Shown piece after piece: positions 1 through 9,791 of a DNA stretch of 64,000 nucleotides (position 1 is its first letter; every line of letters starts with the position of its first letter). The DNA comes from Pilatotrama ljubarskyi (taxonomy: Eukaryota; Basidiomycota; Agaricomycetes; Polyporales; Polyporaceae): assembly GCA_022385805.1 (NCBI GenBank), contig MU277695.1, positions 168,981-232,980 on the forward strand, written 5' to 3'. The translations under genes and the position numbers were made by a program. The notes under the pieces are model-generated. The model saw nothing but the letters and a program-made list of their open reading frames with translations, had not been told where the DNA came from and ran no database searches.

Positions 1-952
1 GTAATTCCGGAGCACTGAAGAGGATGTCGGTCTTCATCATCTGAACGAATATCACCCAAATTCGATTAAAAATGGTTCACGCGTGATCAACTAGCACACG
101 CACCCCTTTGTCAGGATATGGGAAGTAATCTGACCCCTCTCGAGACATGGTACGGCTGCCGAGGAGTTCCTGCGCCACGGAATCTTGAAGATCACCGGCT
201 GAGTAAACGCCTAAATCCCAAATTGTCACGGTGATCTGTCATCAGCAATGAAGTCGTGTTGAGCTACCGCACCGGGCGCACCTTGTGTCTCATCTACTGC
301 ATACGTCGAAGGTGGCTCTTCCTCCAACCACCCTGACGGATCCCCGCCGGTAGCCTGCGCGGTATGTGCCGCGGATACTGCCTCGAACAGACCAGCTCCT
401 GCCAAGACCTCTTCCAATGTGACCGTAGCAGACGAGTCGACAAAGCCTTCGCCTGCCGAGAAGAGAACTCGTCCGCTGAGAGCGTCGCGCATGGCCGCAG
501 AATGATACTGCTCATCAACGGTATGCTCGTTGGGCTCCCACAGCGGATGGATGGGCAGGGGCTCGTTGGAAGAGGTCGAGTTGTCCTCGGGACGGCGGAA
601 CCAGAAGTCGTCCGACTCATCCTCGCAATCTTCGACCGTTGTTACCCTCTGTCCAGGAACTGCTGGTGGCGGGGCCCGTGCTTGACTGAACCTCGTCTGC
701 GCGGCCGCTCGTTCAACCGCATAACGCATCCTCTGGCAAACAATCTCCTGATGGCGCTTGAGATTCTCATGAGCCCGCAGATTCCCCAGCTTCATCCATC
801 CCTGCCCCGCTTTCGGGGGAGGACAAATTTTGCATCGCCCGCTGGCACCGTCTATCTCGAAGTCTGTGTTTTTGAGAGTGTCATCTATACATGTGGCGCT
901 ACAGTCAGTCTGGCTTATACTGCTTACCTTCCGGACGTGAAAAGCCGGACAT
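1..952 (-). CDS. Partial gene: C2H2 zinc-finger protein, probably transposon-associated
   Basis: Function is not established. The model starts at the ATG ending at 952 (MSGFSRPE) and crosses a 43-bp GT..AG intron. It then encodes a C2H2-like unit (CKIC ... HENLKRH) around 830-745, followed by an acidic, disordered stretch. A second intron (GTGCGG..TTTAG, about 260-200) leads to a frame-consistent exon containing SREGSDYFPYPDK. A third intron leads to MMKTDILFSAPEL at the window edge, so the 3' end lies outside. One N-terminal C2H2 finger, an acidic linker and a Y-P-[YF]-x-[SD]-K motif resemble the start of the long ORFs carried by basidiomycete Plavaka/KDZ-type DNA transposons; that comparison is from memory. 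The clean splice sites argue against an old decayed copy. A host zinc-finger gene is the alternative. Confidence 0.55.
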
Positions 953-1151
953 ATTCGAAGGCAGGAAGGCGAGAGTCAAGAACAGATGACATAGCCGCCC
1001 ATGCGCCACAAAATCTGGAGGTTTCGCCTCTGATTCTGGCGAAAGAAACCAGAAGGTATGAGTATTCCCCGCTCAGCGCTGAGGGCAGCAACCATGCAGT
1101 ATAGAGTCTGACATATACAATTGTGGAATCAAGATACTAGCTATAAGTTAG

Positions 1152-1972
1152 TCATGACGCGCGCGTCCTTTTCACGCCGCGTCGGTTCCCTGTGTCAGTA
1201 ACAACTCCATATCCCTCTCTGCTAACGTTGCTCTGCCCACTGTCGCTGACCCATTCCCTACACAGCGATGTGAGCGACGGCCCACGAGGTGAGTGGGAAA
1301 CTTACCGGATATGCTCGCTTTCAGAGCGTCGTTCATGCGGGTCAATAGACATACGCGTCGGTTCACCCAAGAAGCGCTGGACGACGTGCATCCGTTCCTC
1401 CTGAGCCCGTAGTGCCGCTCGCATCTGGGAGAGTTCTTCTTGGGCGGCATCAAGTGCGCGCATGCACGAACATGTGCGTACTGCATTATAGTCTAAGGAG
1501 CGACATGACATGTTAGAATGGACGAAAGCGTGCGGCCATGTATTGGCGTGCGGCATACCTGATAGCATCGTGGCCTGGACCCCCACGCTGACATACTCCA
1601 CTTCAGAGACTGTAGGCAAAAACCTGATGTCAGATCCACCCGACTGCTGGAAGTGCAAGATCATGACTTACCGTCAGGCTCCTCGCTGACTGTTTCTTGC
1701 TCGCCTAGAGCGTCAAGAAACTGCGTGTCTGACGTCTGCGAGTCAATCCCGCCGCCGCACATGAACTGCCTATGTACACAAGCCAACATGAGTTGCACAT
1801 CGGCATGGGGGTAACGAGGGAGTCATGAGGAGACGTACTTGGCTGTGCGGCCTTCGGGCCTTGAGCGCTCAGCAGCAGCCCGGTGGGGTTGTTCACGAAG
1901 AATTGCCTGTTCCAGCAGGAAGTCTTGGAAAGGAACCTCGGAGGGTTCATATTCGTTGTCGGAGCTCCACAT
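1152..1972 (-). CDS. Hypothetical five-exon protein with short coiled coil
   Basis: No family is recognised. Five exons join in frame: MWSSDNEYEPSEVPFQDFLL at the start (ATG ending 1972), a second exon with MCGGGIDSQTSDTQFLD, a third with VSEVEYVSVGVQATML, a fourth from about 1485, and a last exon ending at a TGA at 1152. Each junction is GT..AG (for example GTACGT after 1839) and phases agree throughout, which is the main evidence for a real gene. The product is about 190 residues and acidic at the N-terminus. A heptad-like helix (ALDAAQEELSQMRAALRAQE) lies in the fourth exon. It sits directly upstream of the zinc-finger gene on the same strand, so it could be a second ORF of the same mobile element. 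Confidence 0.5.
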
Positions 1973-2426
1973 GTATGCAGAGCGCTATAACGCAGGTAAG
2001 ACCGACGGGTGTAGCAGTATAACAGATACTACTTACTTGATACAGCGCGAAGGAAAGGGTGAGACGCGAGAACGAGACAGACGCATGAGGGCATCAACAG
2101 GAGGTGGTAAGAGGCCAGGCCAAGACATGGGATCGATACAAGTTCGGGGTCGATACGACACTGTGGTCGAAGACGTGGAAGCGGGATGAAAGCAGGCCTG
2201 ATATAAGGTTTGCCCCCGGCCAGCACCAGGCGCCCGTCTCAATCCGGGAACAGGGCTGTGACAGGGTGAGTTCCGCCGCGCGCAGAGGCCTCAATCAGCA
2301 TAAGCGCCATCCAGCTCTCTCCCATCTCTCGGTTTTCCCGGTGGTGTAGGTAGTCTCCCTTCTATAACCACACACGCTCTCGGAGTGTTCCGGAGGACCA
2401 CTTACACTGTGATAGCTCTACTCTAT
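1973..2426. other. Intergenic, no gene seen
   Basis: About 450 bp between the start of the hypothetical gene and the 3' end of the OYE gene. Only short overlapping reading frames without splice support are present. It should hold the promoter of the upstream hypothetical gene and the OYE 3' UTR. I see no repeat or RNA gene. Confidence 0.5.
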
Positions 2427-3841
2427 TCAGTTCTGAGGGTGAGTCTTAAGGAACTCATCCGAGAACGGGTAGGTCGTGTAGCCCTTCTCGCTCATCGGCA
2501 GGTAGAACGTGTCGTACTCGGGCTCATTGAGAGCAATGTTTTTCTCCAGACGGAACGGGAGGTCGGGCTGCGTAAGAGAATATGTCAATCATGTCTTCAT
2601 CACTCGAGCAAGTGCTGGTGCGATCACCCACGTTCGCAAGGAATGCACGGCCATAGCCGATGATCTGGTCTGTCTCCTCCGCGACCTTTAGACCGGACTC
2701 GCGGTCGTAGCCACCAGTCGTGATGACCGGACGCGGAGCCCACAATTTGTGGATAAAGTCGGCATCCTGGTGATACATTGAGGTTGGGTGACCGTCTCTA
2801 GGAGAACACTGAACTACTCACGGCCTCGTTCTCGGGACCCCTATTGCCAGGAGCTCCAGGAGCGACGACGTGCAAGAACGCGAGATTAGGGTACTTCTTC
2901 TTGAACTGCTCGACGAGGTAGGTAAAGGTCGGCTTGGGGTCCTCCATGCGCATATCTGGCAGTATCAGATGAGTCGGTTGCGGTCCCCAAACCTAGACCG
3001 CTGAGAGCGCTGACCTTGGTATTCGCTCCAAGGGCTCAGACGGATTGCAGTCTTGCTCTGCCCCACAGCAGCGACGACGGCGTCTGTGACCTCGAGCGCG
3101 AACCGCGCACGGTTCTCTATCGAGCCACCATACTCGTCAGTGCGCTTGTTGGAGACGTCCTGGAGGAACTGGTCCACGAGATAGCCATTGGCGCCATGAA
3201 TCTCCACGCCGTCGAAGCCAGCTTTGTGCACCGAGTTTGCGGCCGCAGTCGCGTACCACTTAACGTACTCCTTGATTTCTGCAGAGCTCTCAATCAGCAT
3301 GCGGCGCTCCGAAGGTAGACAGTCTGGTTGCTCACCGTCTTTCGTCAGTTCCCTCGGGATGTCGTTCGGGCTGGTGCTGAGCGGGATCGGTGAGGCCGAC
3401 ACGTATGGGTAGTTCGGGTCCTCCTGGTGGAGGGCGGCAGGTCGAGCAGCACGGCCCAACGCCCAGAGCTGAAGGTAGATGAACGATCCCTTCGCATGAA
3501 CCGCGTCCGTAATCTGTTATTGAGCAGCGTGAGCGCCCGGTTCCTGAATTTCCCGGGTACTGGACTCCCACCTTCTTCCATGCCGCGATTTGTGCGTCAT
3601 TCCAAATCCCGGGCACGTTAGGCATGCCACCGGCCTGCGCCGTTATGTAGGTCGCCTCCGTGATCAAGAGGGTGCCCGGGACGCTTGCGCGCTGCTTGTA
3701 GTACTCGAGACCGAGGTCGGTGTGCACATGCGCGCTGTCCGCGCGGAAACGCGTGAGGGGCGCGAGCACGACGCGGTGGCCGAGCGTGATGTCGCCGACC
3801 TGGATGGGCTGGAAGAGCTTGGGGGTGCTGGAGGACGACAT
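2427..3841 (-). CDS. Old Yellow Enzyme, NADH:flavin oxidoreductase/12-oxophytodienoate reductase type
   Basis: An FMN-dependent TIM-barrel ene-reductase that reduces activated C=C bonds of enones and oxidised lipids with NAD(P)H. From MSSSSTPKLFQPIQVGD the exons give the family landmarks in order: LAPLTRFRAD, LLITEATYI, LQLWALGRAA, the substrate-binding HGANGYLVDQFLQD (His and Asn pair), SNKRTDEYGGSIENRARF, RLSPWSEYQ, then the C-terminal GYDRESGLKVAEETDQIIGYGRAF region (quoted in part) and PDLPFRL. It ends with EFLKTHPQN and TGA at 2427. Introns lie near 3547, 3012, 2820 and 2640-2580. Length, about 380 residues, is normal. The open frame continues upstream to an ATG ending at 4027; that extension is Arg/Ser-rich and presequence-like, so a mitochondrial form is possible, but MSSSS fits the family start better. 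Confidence 0.92.
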
Positions 3842-5758
3842 GTTTCTGGCGCAGAACGTCTGGGGAAATCTGGAGAAGACATGGGAGACGAACGCTGTTT
3901 TATACACGCCGTGCTGGTAGTCCTGGGTAAATGGTTTGTGGCTGACTGAGATCCAGCGCACCGAGGGTCCGGCAACGCTGACCGTCCGCAGGATGGGCGA
4001 GGCACGAAGCAGCATGTTCGCGTTCACGAATCGATGGCGATTCGTGCGGACGATTTGCGGATGATGCCCTTATTAAGGGTGTGTCATTATCATAGGATAA
4101 GACCCCTGGAGAGAAAGTGTTCGATGGAATTCGATATTGGTCAGCATCTACCATGGCCCGGGTTCAGCGACACTCTCCCATTGTTAAGGACTCCCGATGC
4201 CATGCTGGAAGGTCACGATCGTACCAGCTGCCGGCTTCTGGATAAGGCAGAGTACCAGAGTGCACGATGTCGTGACAGGGACCTTGCCCTCAGGCTCTGA
4301 TTTTGGGCGCATGTGGCCACAGCGAAGCAGCCTGAAGCTCGCTTCTGCGACTCTGGCTCATGTGAGTCGGTGAAGAGCCGACCGGGTACCAGTTGCGAAT
4401 GAAGTGCACTGAGGACGTCGTGAATACGGAGCTGCTAGTTTGTAGACACGATGGCCGTCGTCGACCTGCGAAGAGTTACCACTACTCGTAGTAGCGTATA
4501 CGTAAGCAATTTGCGCAGGCCGCCTGCACAGCTTCTTCCTTCACATTGTTGGGATGTTTGTGGATCAGCGCGTTCAGTCCACATGAGTCGTGCATTGAAC
4601 GCGGACGCCGTGCTACGCATCGCTGAACAATCCCCTACACCGTGACGTTATGCAGCTGACCCGTTTGCACCAGACTTGGGCATGAGTAGTTGCTCATACG
4701 GGCCCCGACACACAGAGTCACCGCGCTACGCCGGACTGGGGACGGGTGCACTTCACGAATTCAATGGCAGGATTGGCGGGCGCATCAGGCATATGCATCA
4801 GAGCCACAGGACGCTTCTACCGTGCTGTCCGGTGCCAGTGCGTGTCGGGGGAGCACGACACGTTTCACCGCGACGACGATGTTTAATTGAACCTGCCACT
4901 GTTTTAGTAGAATCACAAAATCTCGCGCTCGGATCCAAGATGGTGGGGCCATTCAGGGCGGCAGCGGTGTCGCGTGGAGGAAGGTTGTTGATCGGAGTGC
5001 TGGTAAGTGAATGGTCTTACAGAACGTTGGACAGGCCCGATCGCCATGGAGGAAGTGCTCGATTAGGCGAGAGAGAGCCGTACTCCAGGGCCTTGGGGGT
5101 CGTTCGGATCGGGTCCACTCTCACTCCGACGAGTACCAGCAGCAGCTGCTGAAGGATCGCCGCGCGTGCAACGCCTTCAGAGCAACCTGCGTAGGATTAC
5201 TGGGGTGGGTAAGAACATCGGTTAACAATACGTCGTTCACTGGTCAGTCACCATTACAGTAATTGCGCCTCTTCCACTGCGATAACTGAACTTGCAGGGC
5301 GCAAGGCACGCTCACGATAGTTCCGCTCTCTATGACACGCCCCCCAGTCCCGCAGGCTTCTCATCGACCCTATGACGTCTCCCCGGTGCCCGCCCTGCCT
5401 CGCATACATCCTTCAGAACGTTCTTCCCCATCGGTCGAACGCGTACCGCTCGCATCCGACTGTTCTTCCTGCACACTCCGTGCTGGTGAGCGTTCTCTCT
5501 GCGGCTGCGACGCCCCTAAGGACTGCACTAGTACCGCGATGGTTCCCATCTTATGAATTTGCACGGGCGGCAGGGGGAGGACAGCTCCCCGTGCGTCTTG
5601 TATCCGCATCCGCATGATTTCTGGACGTCTATCGGGTCACAGGTGGGTTGGAGGCAGCCGTATGCGGTGACCGATGTGCGGACTGTGCGGACGACGGAAG
5701 ACGCTGCAGCGCGTATATATACACTTGACATGGAAGTCAAGTTGATTCTATCGGCACC
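3842..5758. other. Long intergenic stretch, nothing identifiable
   Basis: About 1.9 kb between the divergent OYE and ferritin-like genes. Reading frames up to 158 codons occur on plus around 4676-5152, but they overlap in several frames, show no recognisable domain and have no coherent splice structure. The segment should contain both promoters. No repeat, tRNA or transposon terminus was found by eye. Confidence 0.5.
5714..5721 (+). promoter_or_regulatory. TATA box of first ferritin-like gene
   Basis: TATATATA lies 38 bp upstream of the ATG at 5759, implying a short 5' UTR. The downstream paralogue also has a TATA element close to its ATG. Confidence 0.6.
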
Positions 5759-7216
5759 ATGTTTCGCCTTGCTCTTCCGCTCGCCATCTCGGCCGTCGCC
5801 CATGTCGCCTTCGGGGCACCGTACACCCCATCGGGTGGTCTCGGGACGAACTCGACGCCGCCTATGTATGCGCCCATGAGCGACTTCGATTATCAGTCTC
5901 TCGTGAGCGCGTCTCCCCTCGTCGTGTATGTCAGTTTGCTGACCATTCCTCTCAGAGCTTGGCGTTGTATCAAGAGTACATCGAGCTCGACCTCTTCCAT
6001 TATGGTCTCGCCAAGTTCTCCACAGACGACTTCGAGGCGGCGGGACTGAACGCGGAGGACCGCTACCTCATCGAGTTCATGGCCGATCAAGAGGTTGGCC
6101 ACGCGACGCTCATCTCCAACATTCTCGGCAGTGAGTCACCCAATCATGAACTCAGTCATCAGCTTGGTAAACCGTTCTGCGTCGCAGCGGGCGCGGCGAA
6201 ACAGTGCAACTACACTTATCCCTTCGAGTCCGTACGCGACTTTGTGGACTTCTGTCAAAAAGTACGTTGCACCCGCGCGAGGACGTGAAAGAGTGGGCTT
6301 ACGCCGCACATTAGCTCACGAGATTCGGCGAGTCCGGCGTATACGGCTTCCTCGAGCATCTCGATTCGCGCCCAGCGGCGACGCTGCTGCTGGAGTCGAT
6401 CACAACCGAGGCGCGTCAGCAGATGATATTCCGCCAGTTCGAGGGCTTATTCCCCATGCCGGTAAGCCGATTCCCTCGAGCTCTGGACGCCTGTGCGTGC
6501 TGACATTCTCGGTCAGGAATGGTTCATACCTGCTATCACGCAGAGTATGGCATGGACGCTGCTGGCGCCATATATCTCGTCGTGTCCCGACAACAACACT
6601 CACCTTGAGTGGCAGAATTTCCCTGCTCTACAAATCACTGTATGTACCTCGGCTCCTCACATGTAGACCTGTGGCTGACGGCCGCTAGAATAACCCGAAC
6701 GCGTCCGTTCTTACGAACGAGACAGGCCCCGCCATCACGCACAACCGCACTGTACCGCTGTCAAGCCCCGGCATGACTGTTAACCTGACCTGGGAGGATC
6801 CTGGAAAGCCAGTTGGCCCCAATGGTGCGTACAACACGTCGACTTCAGCAGGCGAGGCGAAGGTATGTTTTGGTCCGGGCATGCCAAAGACGCGTCGTGC
6901 TCACACTGCTCTGCAGTACGTCGCTTGGGTGTCGCAACTGAACACGACGTTCACTGAGCTGATGGTGCTCGGCAATAACTCTGGGTCAACCGTCCAACCC
7001 GGCGGAAACATCTACGGAGACAACACCTTCCCGACCATTAACGGCACGATGTAAGCCAGCCGCCAAACCTCACATGGGCGAAGTGGATAGTACACTGACA
7101 CCTCTATCTACAGCTTCATCATGATAACCGACAACAGCCCATATGTGACGCCGTTTAACCTGACGATGTTGAATCAACACGTCGTCGCCGGCCCTGCCAT
7201 GTATCAGTCGGGCTGA
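5759..7216 (+). CDS. Secreted ferritin-like domain protein, Rds1/late sexual development family (copy A)
   Basis: The family (Pfam ferritin-like PF13668, fungal Rds1 type) is linked to stress and sexual development, but its biochemistry is not settled. The gene encodes a signal peptide (MFRLALPLAISAVAHVAFGA) followed by YTPSGGLGTNSTPPMY and a four-helix ferritin-like region: QEYIELDLFHYGLAKF, AEDRYLIEFMADQEVGHA, FGESGVYGFLEHLDSRP and TTEARQQMIFRQFEGLFPMP. Glu and His residues in these helices sit where a di-metal site would be. The C-terminal half is rich in N-x-S/T sequons and ends VAGPAMYQSG. Eight exons: 5759-5902, 5956-6130, 6188-6261, 6315-6461, 6517-6639, 6689-6862, 6917-7050, 7114-7216; all junctions are GT..AG and in phase. 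A second copy follows 630 bp downstream with two fewer introns. Confidence 0.9.
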
Positions 7217-7842
7217 GCACTACAATATGGCGAGAGCATGAGGGAATGGTAGTGTGACATAAAGAATCCGCGCGTGTACTACATCCTATGTAATAAGATC
7301 GATGTGTGTTCTTTTTCATCTGCAGTGTACGGCTCTGTCAGCGGGATGCTCGGATGAGGCTGGGACTGCTCTGAGCTGTAGGCTTCAGCGACGTGTGCTG
7401 ACAGAGAGTGGAGACGCGGTCATGTGACCGAGACGTGAACGTCACAGAGGCGCTGTATCCACCATGGCAAAACATCATTCTCTCGTCATGCCCTCGATGT
7501 CGTCCTCTTCCAAGCCATGGCTTCTCTGCAGTGCCACCTTGAGAACGTTTAGCCAGCCAACCTGCTGGTATACGAGCTGTGGCTTTTGGAAGACGCGGGG
7601 CTAGAACGCGAGACAGGCTCTACGATGGCCCCTAAAGCTTCCGCGCAGTCGTCACGGCCAGCTCCTCTCCATCCGAAATGTCCGTCTCGTCCGTCATCCG
7701 ACGATCATCCTGATATTATTCTGGACTCTACGCACGGTGGATCCTTTTTGCTAGAACTTCGCGCATGTCTGCAGTATAAAATGTCAAGGCTATGGGCAGC
7801 CGCGGTCTCCTCAGAACCTCGTTTGAGTGTAGTGAAGTCAAA
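7217..7842. other. Spacer between the two ferritin-like paralogues
   Basis: About 625 bp holding the 3' UTR of copy A and the promoter of copy B. An open frame from 7586 runs into copy B out of frame with it and shows no domain. I see no remnant of a third ferritin-like copy. Confidence 0.5.
7775..7781 (+). promoter_or_regulatory. TATA box of second ferritin-like gene
   Basis: TATAAAA lies 62 bp upstream of the ATG at 7843. It is a canonical TATA element, consistent with a regulated gene. Confidence 0.6.
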
Positions 7843-9233
7843 ATGCTGGGTTCGATCCTCGCTGCCGCCGCCGTCTTCACCCTCGCGAATGCCGCCGCGA
7901 TACAACCCTATCTTCCTCCAGGGGGTCTGGGCACGAATTCGACCCCGCCCATCTACCGCCCCCTCAGCGACTTTGACCTGCACTCTTTGGTGAGTCGGAG
8001 CAACGCTCGCGTGGCGACTGTACCAGGGTCATGCTGACGTCGTCTAGAATCTCGCGTTGCATCAAGAGTACATCGAGCTTGACCTCTTCCACTATGGTCT
8101 CGCCAGGTTCCCCGTCGAGGAGTTCGAGGCCGCAGGCTTGAACGCCGAGGACCGCTACCTCCTCGAGTTCATGGCTGACCAGGAGGTCGGCCACGCCAAG
8201 ATGCTCACCAACATCATCGGACGTACGTATCCTCACACCTACTACCTCTGCTCCCTCGCAAACTCACCGCTTTTGGGAGCAGCGGACAAGGCGGCGAAGC
8301 CGTGCAACTACTCGTACCCGTTCCAGACCGTGAAGGAGTACCTCGACTTCAACAGGAAGGTCACCCGCTGGGGCGAAGCCGGCGTGTACGGCTTCCTCGA
8401 GCACCTCAACTCCCGTCCTTCCGCGGAGCTTCTCCTCCAGGCGATCACGACCGAGGCCCGTCAGCAGATGGTCTTTCGGCAGTTTGAGGGTCTCTTCGCT
8501 ATGCCGGTGCGTCTCGTTTAACCCTCCTTGGCATTCTCAACGATGCTCACGGTGGATATTCTTCGGCAGTTCTGGTTCACGACGGGCATCACCCAGAGCA
8601 TGCATTGGACCTTGCTCGCGCCCTACATCACCTCCTGCCCTGCAGACAACTTCCACCTCAACTGGATTAACTTCCCCTCGCTCAACGTCACCGTATGTGC
8701 CCTGTTTTTACTGCCACATCTCGCCGGTCAGATATCTGATCTTGTTTTCACGTACAGAACGAGCCGAACGCCACCGCCATTACCCAGCAGAACAACCTGA
8801 CCGCCGCGATCACCCACAACACCACCCAGCCGCTCTCCTCCCCCGGACAACAGATCCAGCTCTCCTGGGAGGCTCCCGGAAAGGCCGTCGGCCCCAACGG
8901 CACATACACGACTGCCGCCAACACTACTTCGGCCAAGGTACGTCCTATCCTCTTCCCCTCTTCGAGCGCAGCCGCTGATTATGTGCCTCGTTGCAGTTCG
9001 TCGCGTGGATCTCGCAGCTCAACACGACGTACACGCCGCTCACGCTGACGAGCAACTACTCCGGCACGACGCAGCAGCCGGGCGGCGAGATCTACGGGAA
9101 CGGCACGTTCCCGACCGTCAACGGCACCGTGTTCGTCCTCGTCACGGACGCCGATCCGTACGTGACGCCGTTCAACCTCACGATGCTCCACCCGCACATC
9201 GTCGCCGGGCCCGCCATGTACACTTCCGGTTGA
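7843..9233 (+). CDS. Secreted ferritin-like domain protein, Rds1/late sexual development family (copy B)
   Basis: Tandem paralogue of the gene ending at 7216. The signal peptide is MLGSILAAAAVFTLANAAA, followed by LPPGGLGTNSTPPIYRPLSD, then helices HQEYIELDLFHYGLARF, AEDRYLLEFMADQEVGHA, RWGEAGVYGFLEHLNSRP and TTEARQQMVFRQFEGLFAMP. The C-terminal N-glycosylation-rich domain ends MYTSG. Six exons: 7843-7989, 8048-8222, 8283-8506, 8570-8692, 8758-8937, 8997-9233. Shared introns fall at equivalent codons in both copies, but the copy A introns at 6262-6314 and 7051-7113 are absent here. After the exon ending at 8506, copy B has FWFT where copy A has EWFIP. Codon use is strongly C/G-ending, suggesting good expression. 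Confidence 0.91.
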
Positions 9234-9319
9234 GCGGCCGAGATGTGTTCCAAAAGAAGACGACGAAGTGACGTGGAGGTTGCTTGAGACGATGACGACG
9301 GACGATCTCTTTGAACTCT

Positions 9320-9719
9320 GAACGTTTTCTTGTGTTTCCTGCAGTACCAGTTCTGACCTTTTCGGACGCATGGCGCCAGGTCTCTTCATCTGCAGTCTGT
9401 GCTGGCCTTTCCCACCACATTTCGAACGTTTTCGTGTATTTCTGTAGCAGTGCTGACTTTCGTGGACGCACGGCGCCAGGTCTCCTCGTCTGCAGTCTGT
9501 GCTGTCTCTTGTAGCAATTAATGCATTGATGTGTGTCAGTTCTCCGGTGACCCGTCGACAACCTTCATCTTCGAATAGTCGTTCTCCTGATCGTTTGTCC
9601 CTATGTTGGACCGAAAGAACATGACTATGGACGTGCTCTTCGATTATTCGTGTACCAGTCCCGACTTTCCACGCCGCGCGGCGCCAGCTCTCCTCGAGAT
9701 CTATAGTCTGTGCCGTCCC
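9320..9719. repeat. Degenerate ~85-bp direct repeat, three copies
   Basis: Copy 1 (9320-9404) and copy 2 (9424-9508) both run from GAACGTTTTC through GGCGCCAGGTCTC to CTGCAGTCTGTGCTG. They are 104 bp apart and match closely. A more diverged copy lies at about 9640-9719 (CGTGTACCAGT, CGGCGCCAGCTCTCCTCGAG, AGTCTGTGCCGTCCC). The array starts just after the stop of ferritin-like copy B and ends about 70 bp before the convergent Ap4A phosphorylase stop, so it is inside the two genes' 3' region. No open frame uses it. Confidence 0.75.
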
Positions 9720-9791
9720 TTCGAATACATGACGCAGTTAACGTTATACAGTTCTCAGCCCATGCATAACCGTCACCTTTCATTATCCGCT

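Noticed and set aside
3332..3600. Apparent frameshift in the Old Yellow Enzyme
   Set aside because: The change of frame coincides with a canonical intron (AAGAAG|GTGGGA..AACAG|ATTACG) that restores the family sequence, so no lesion is needed.
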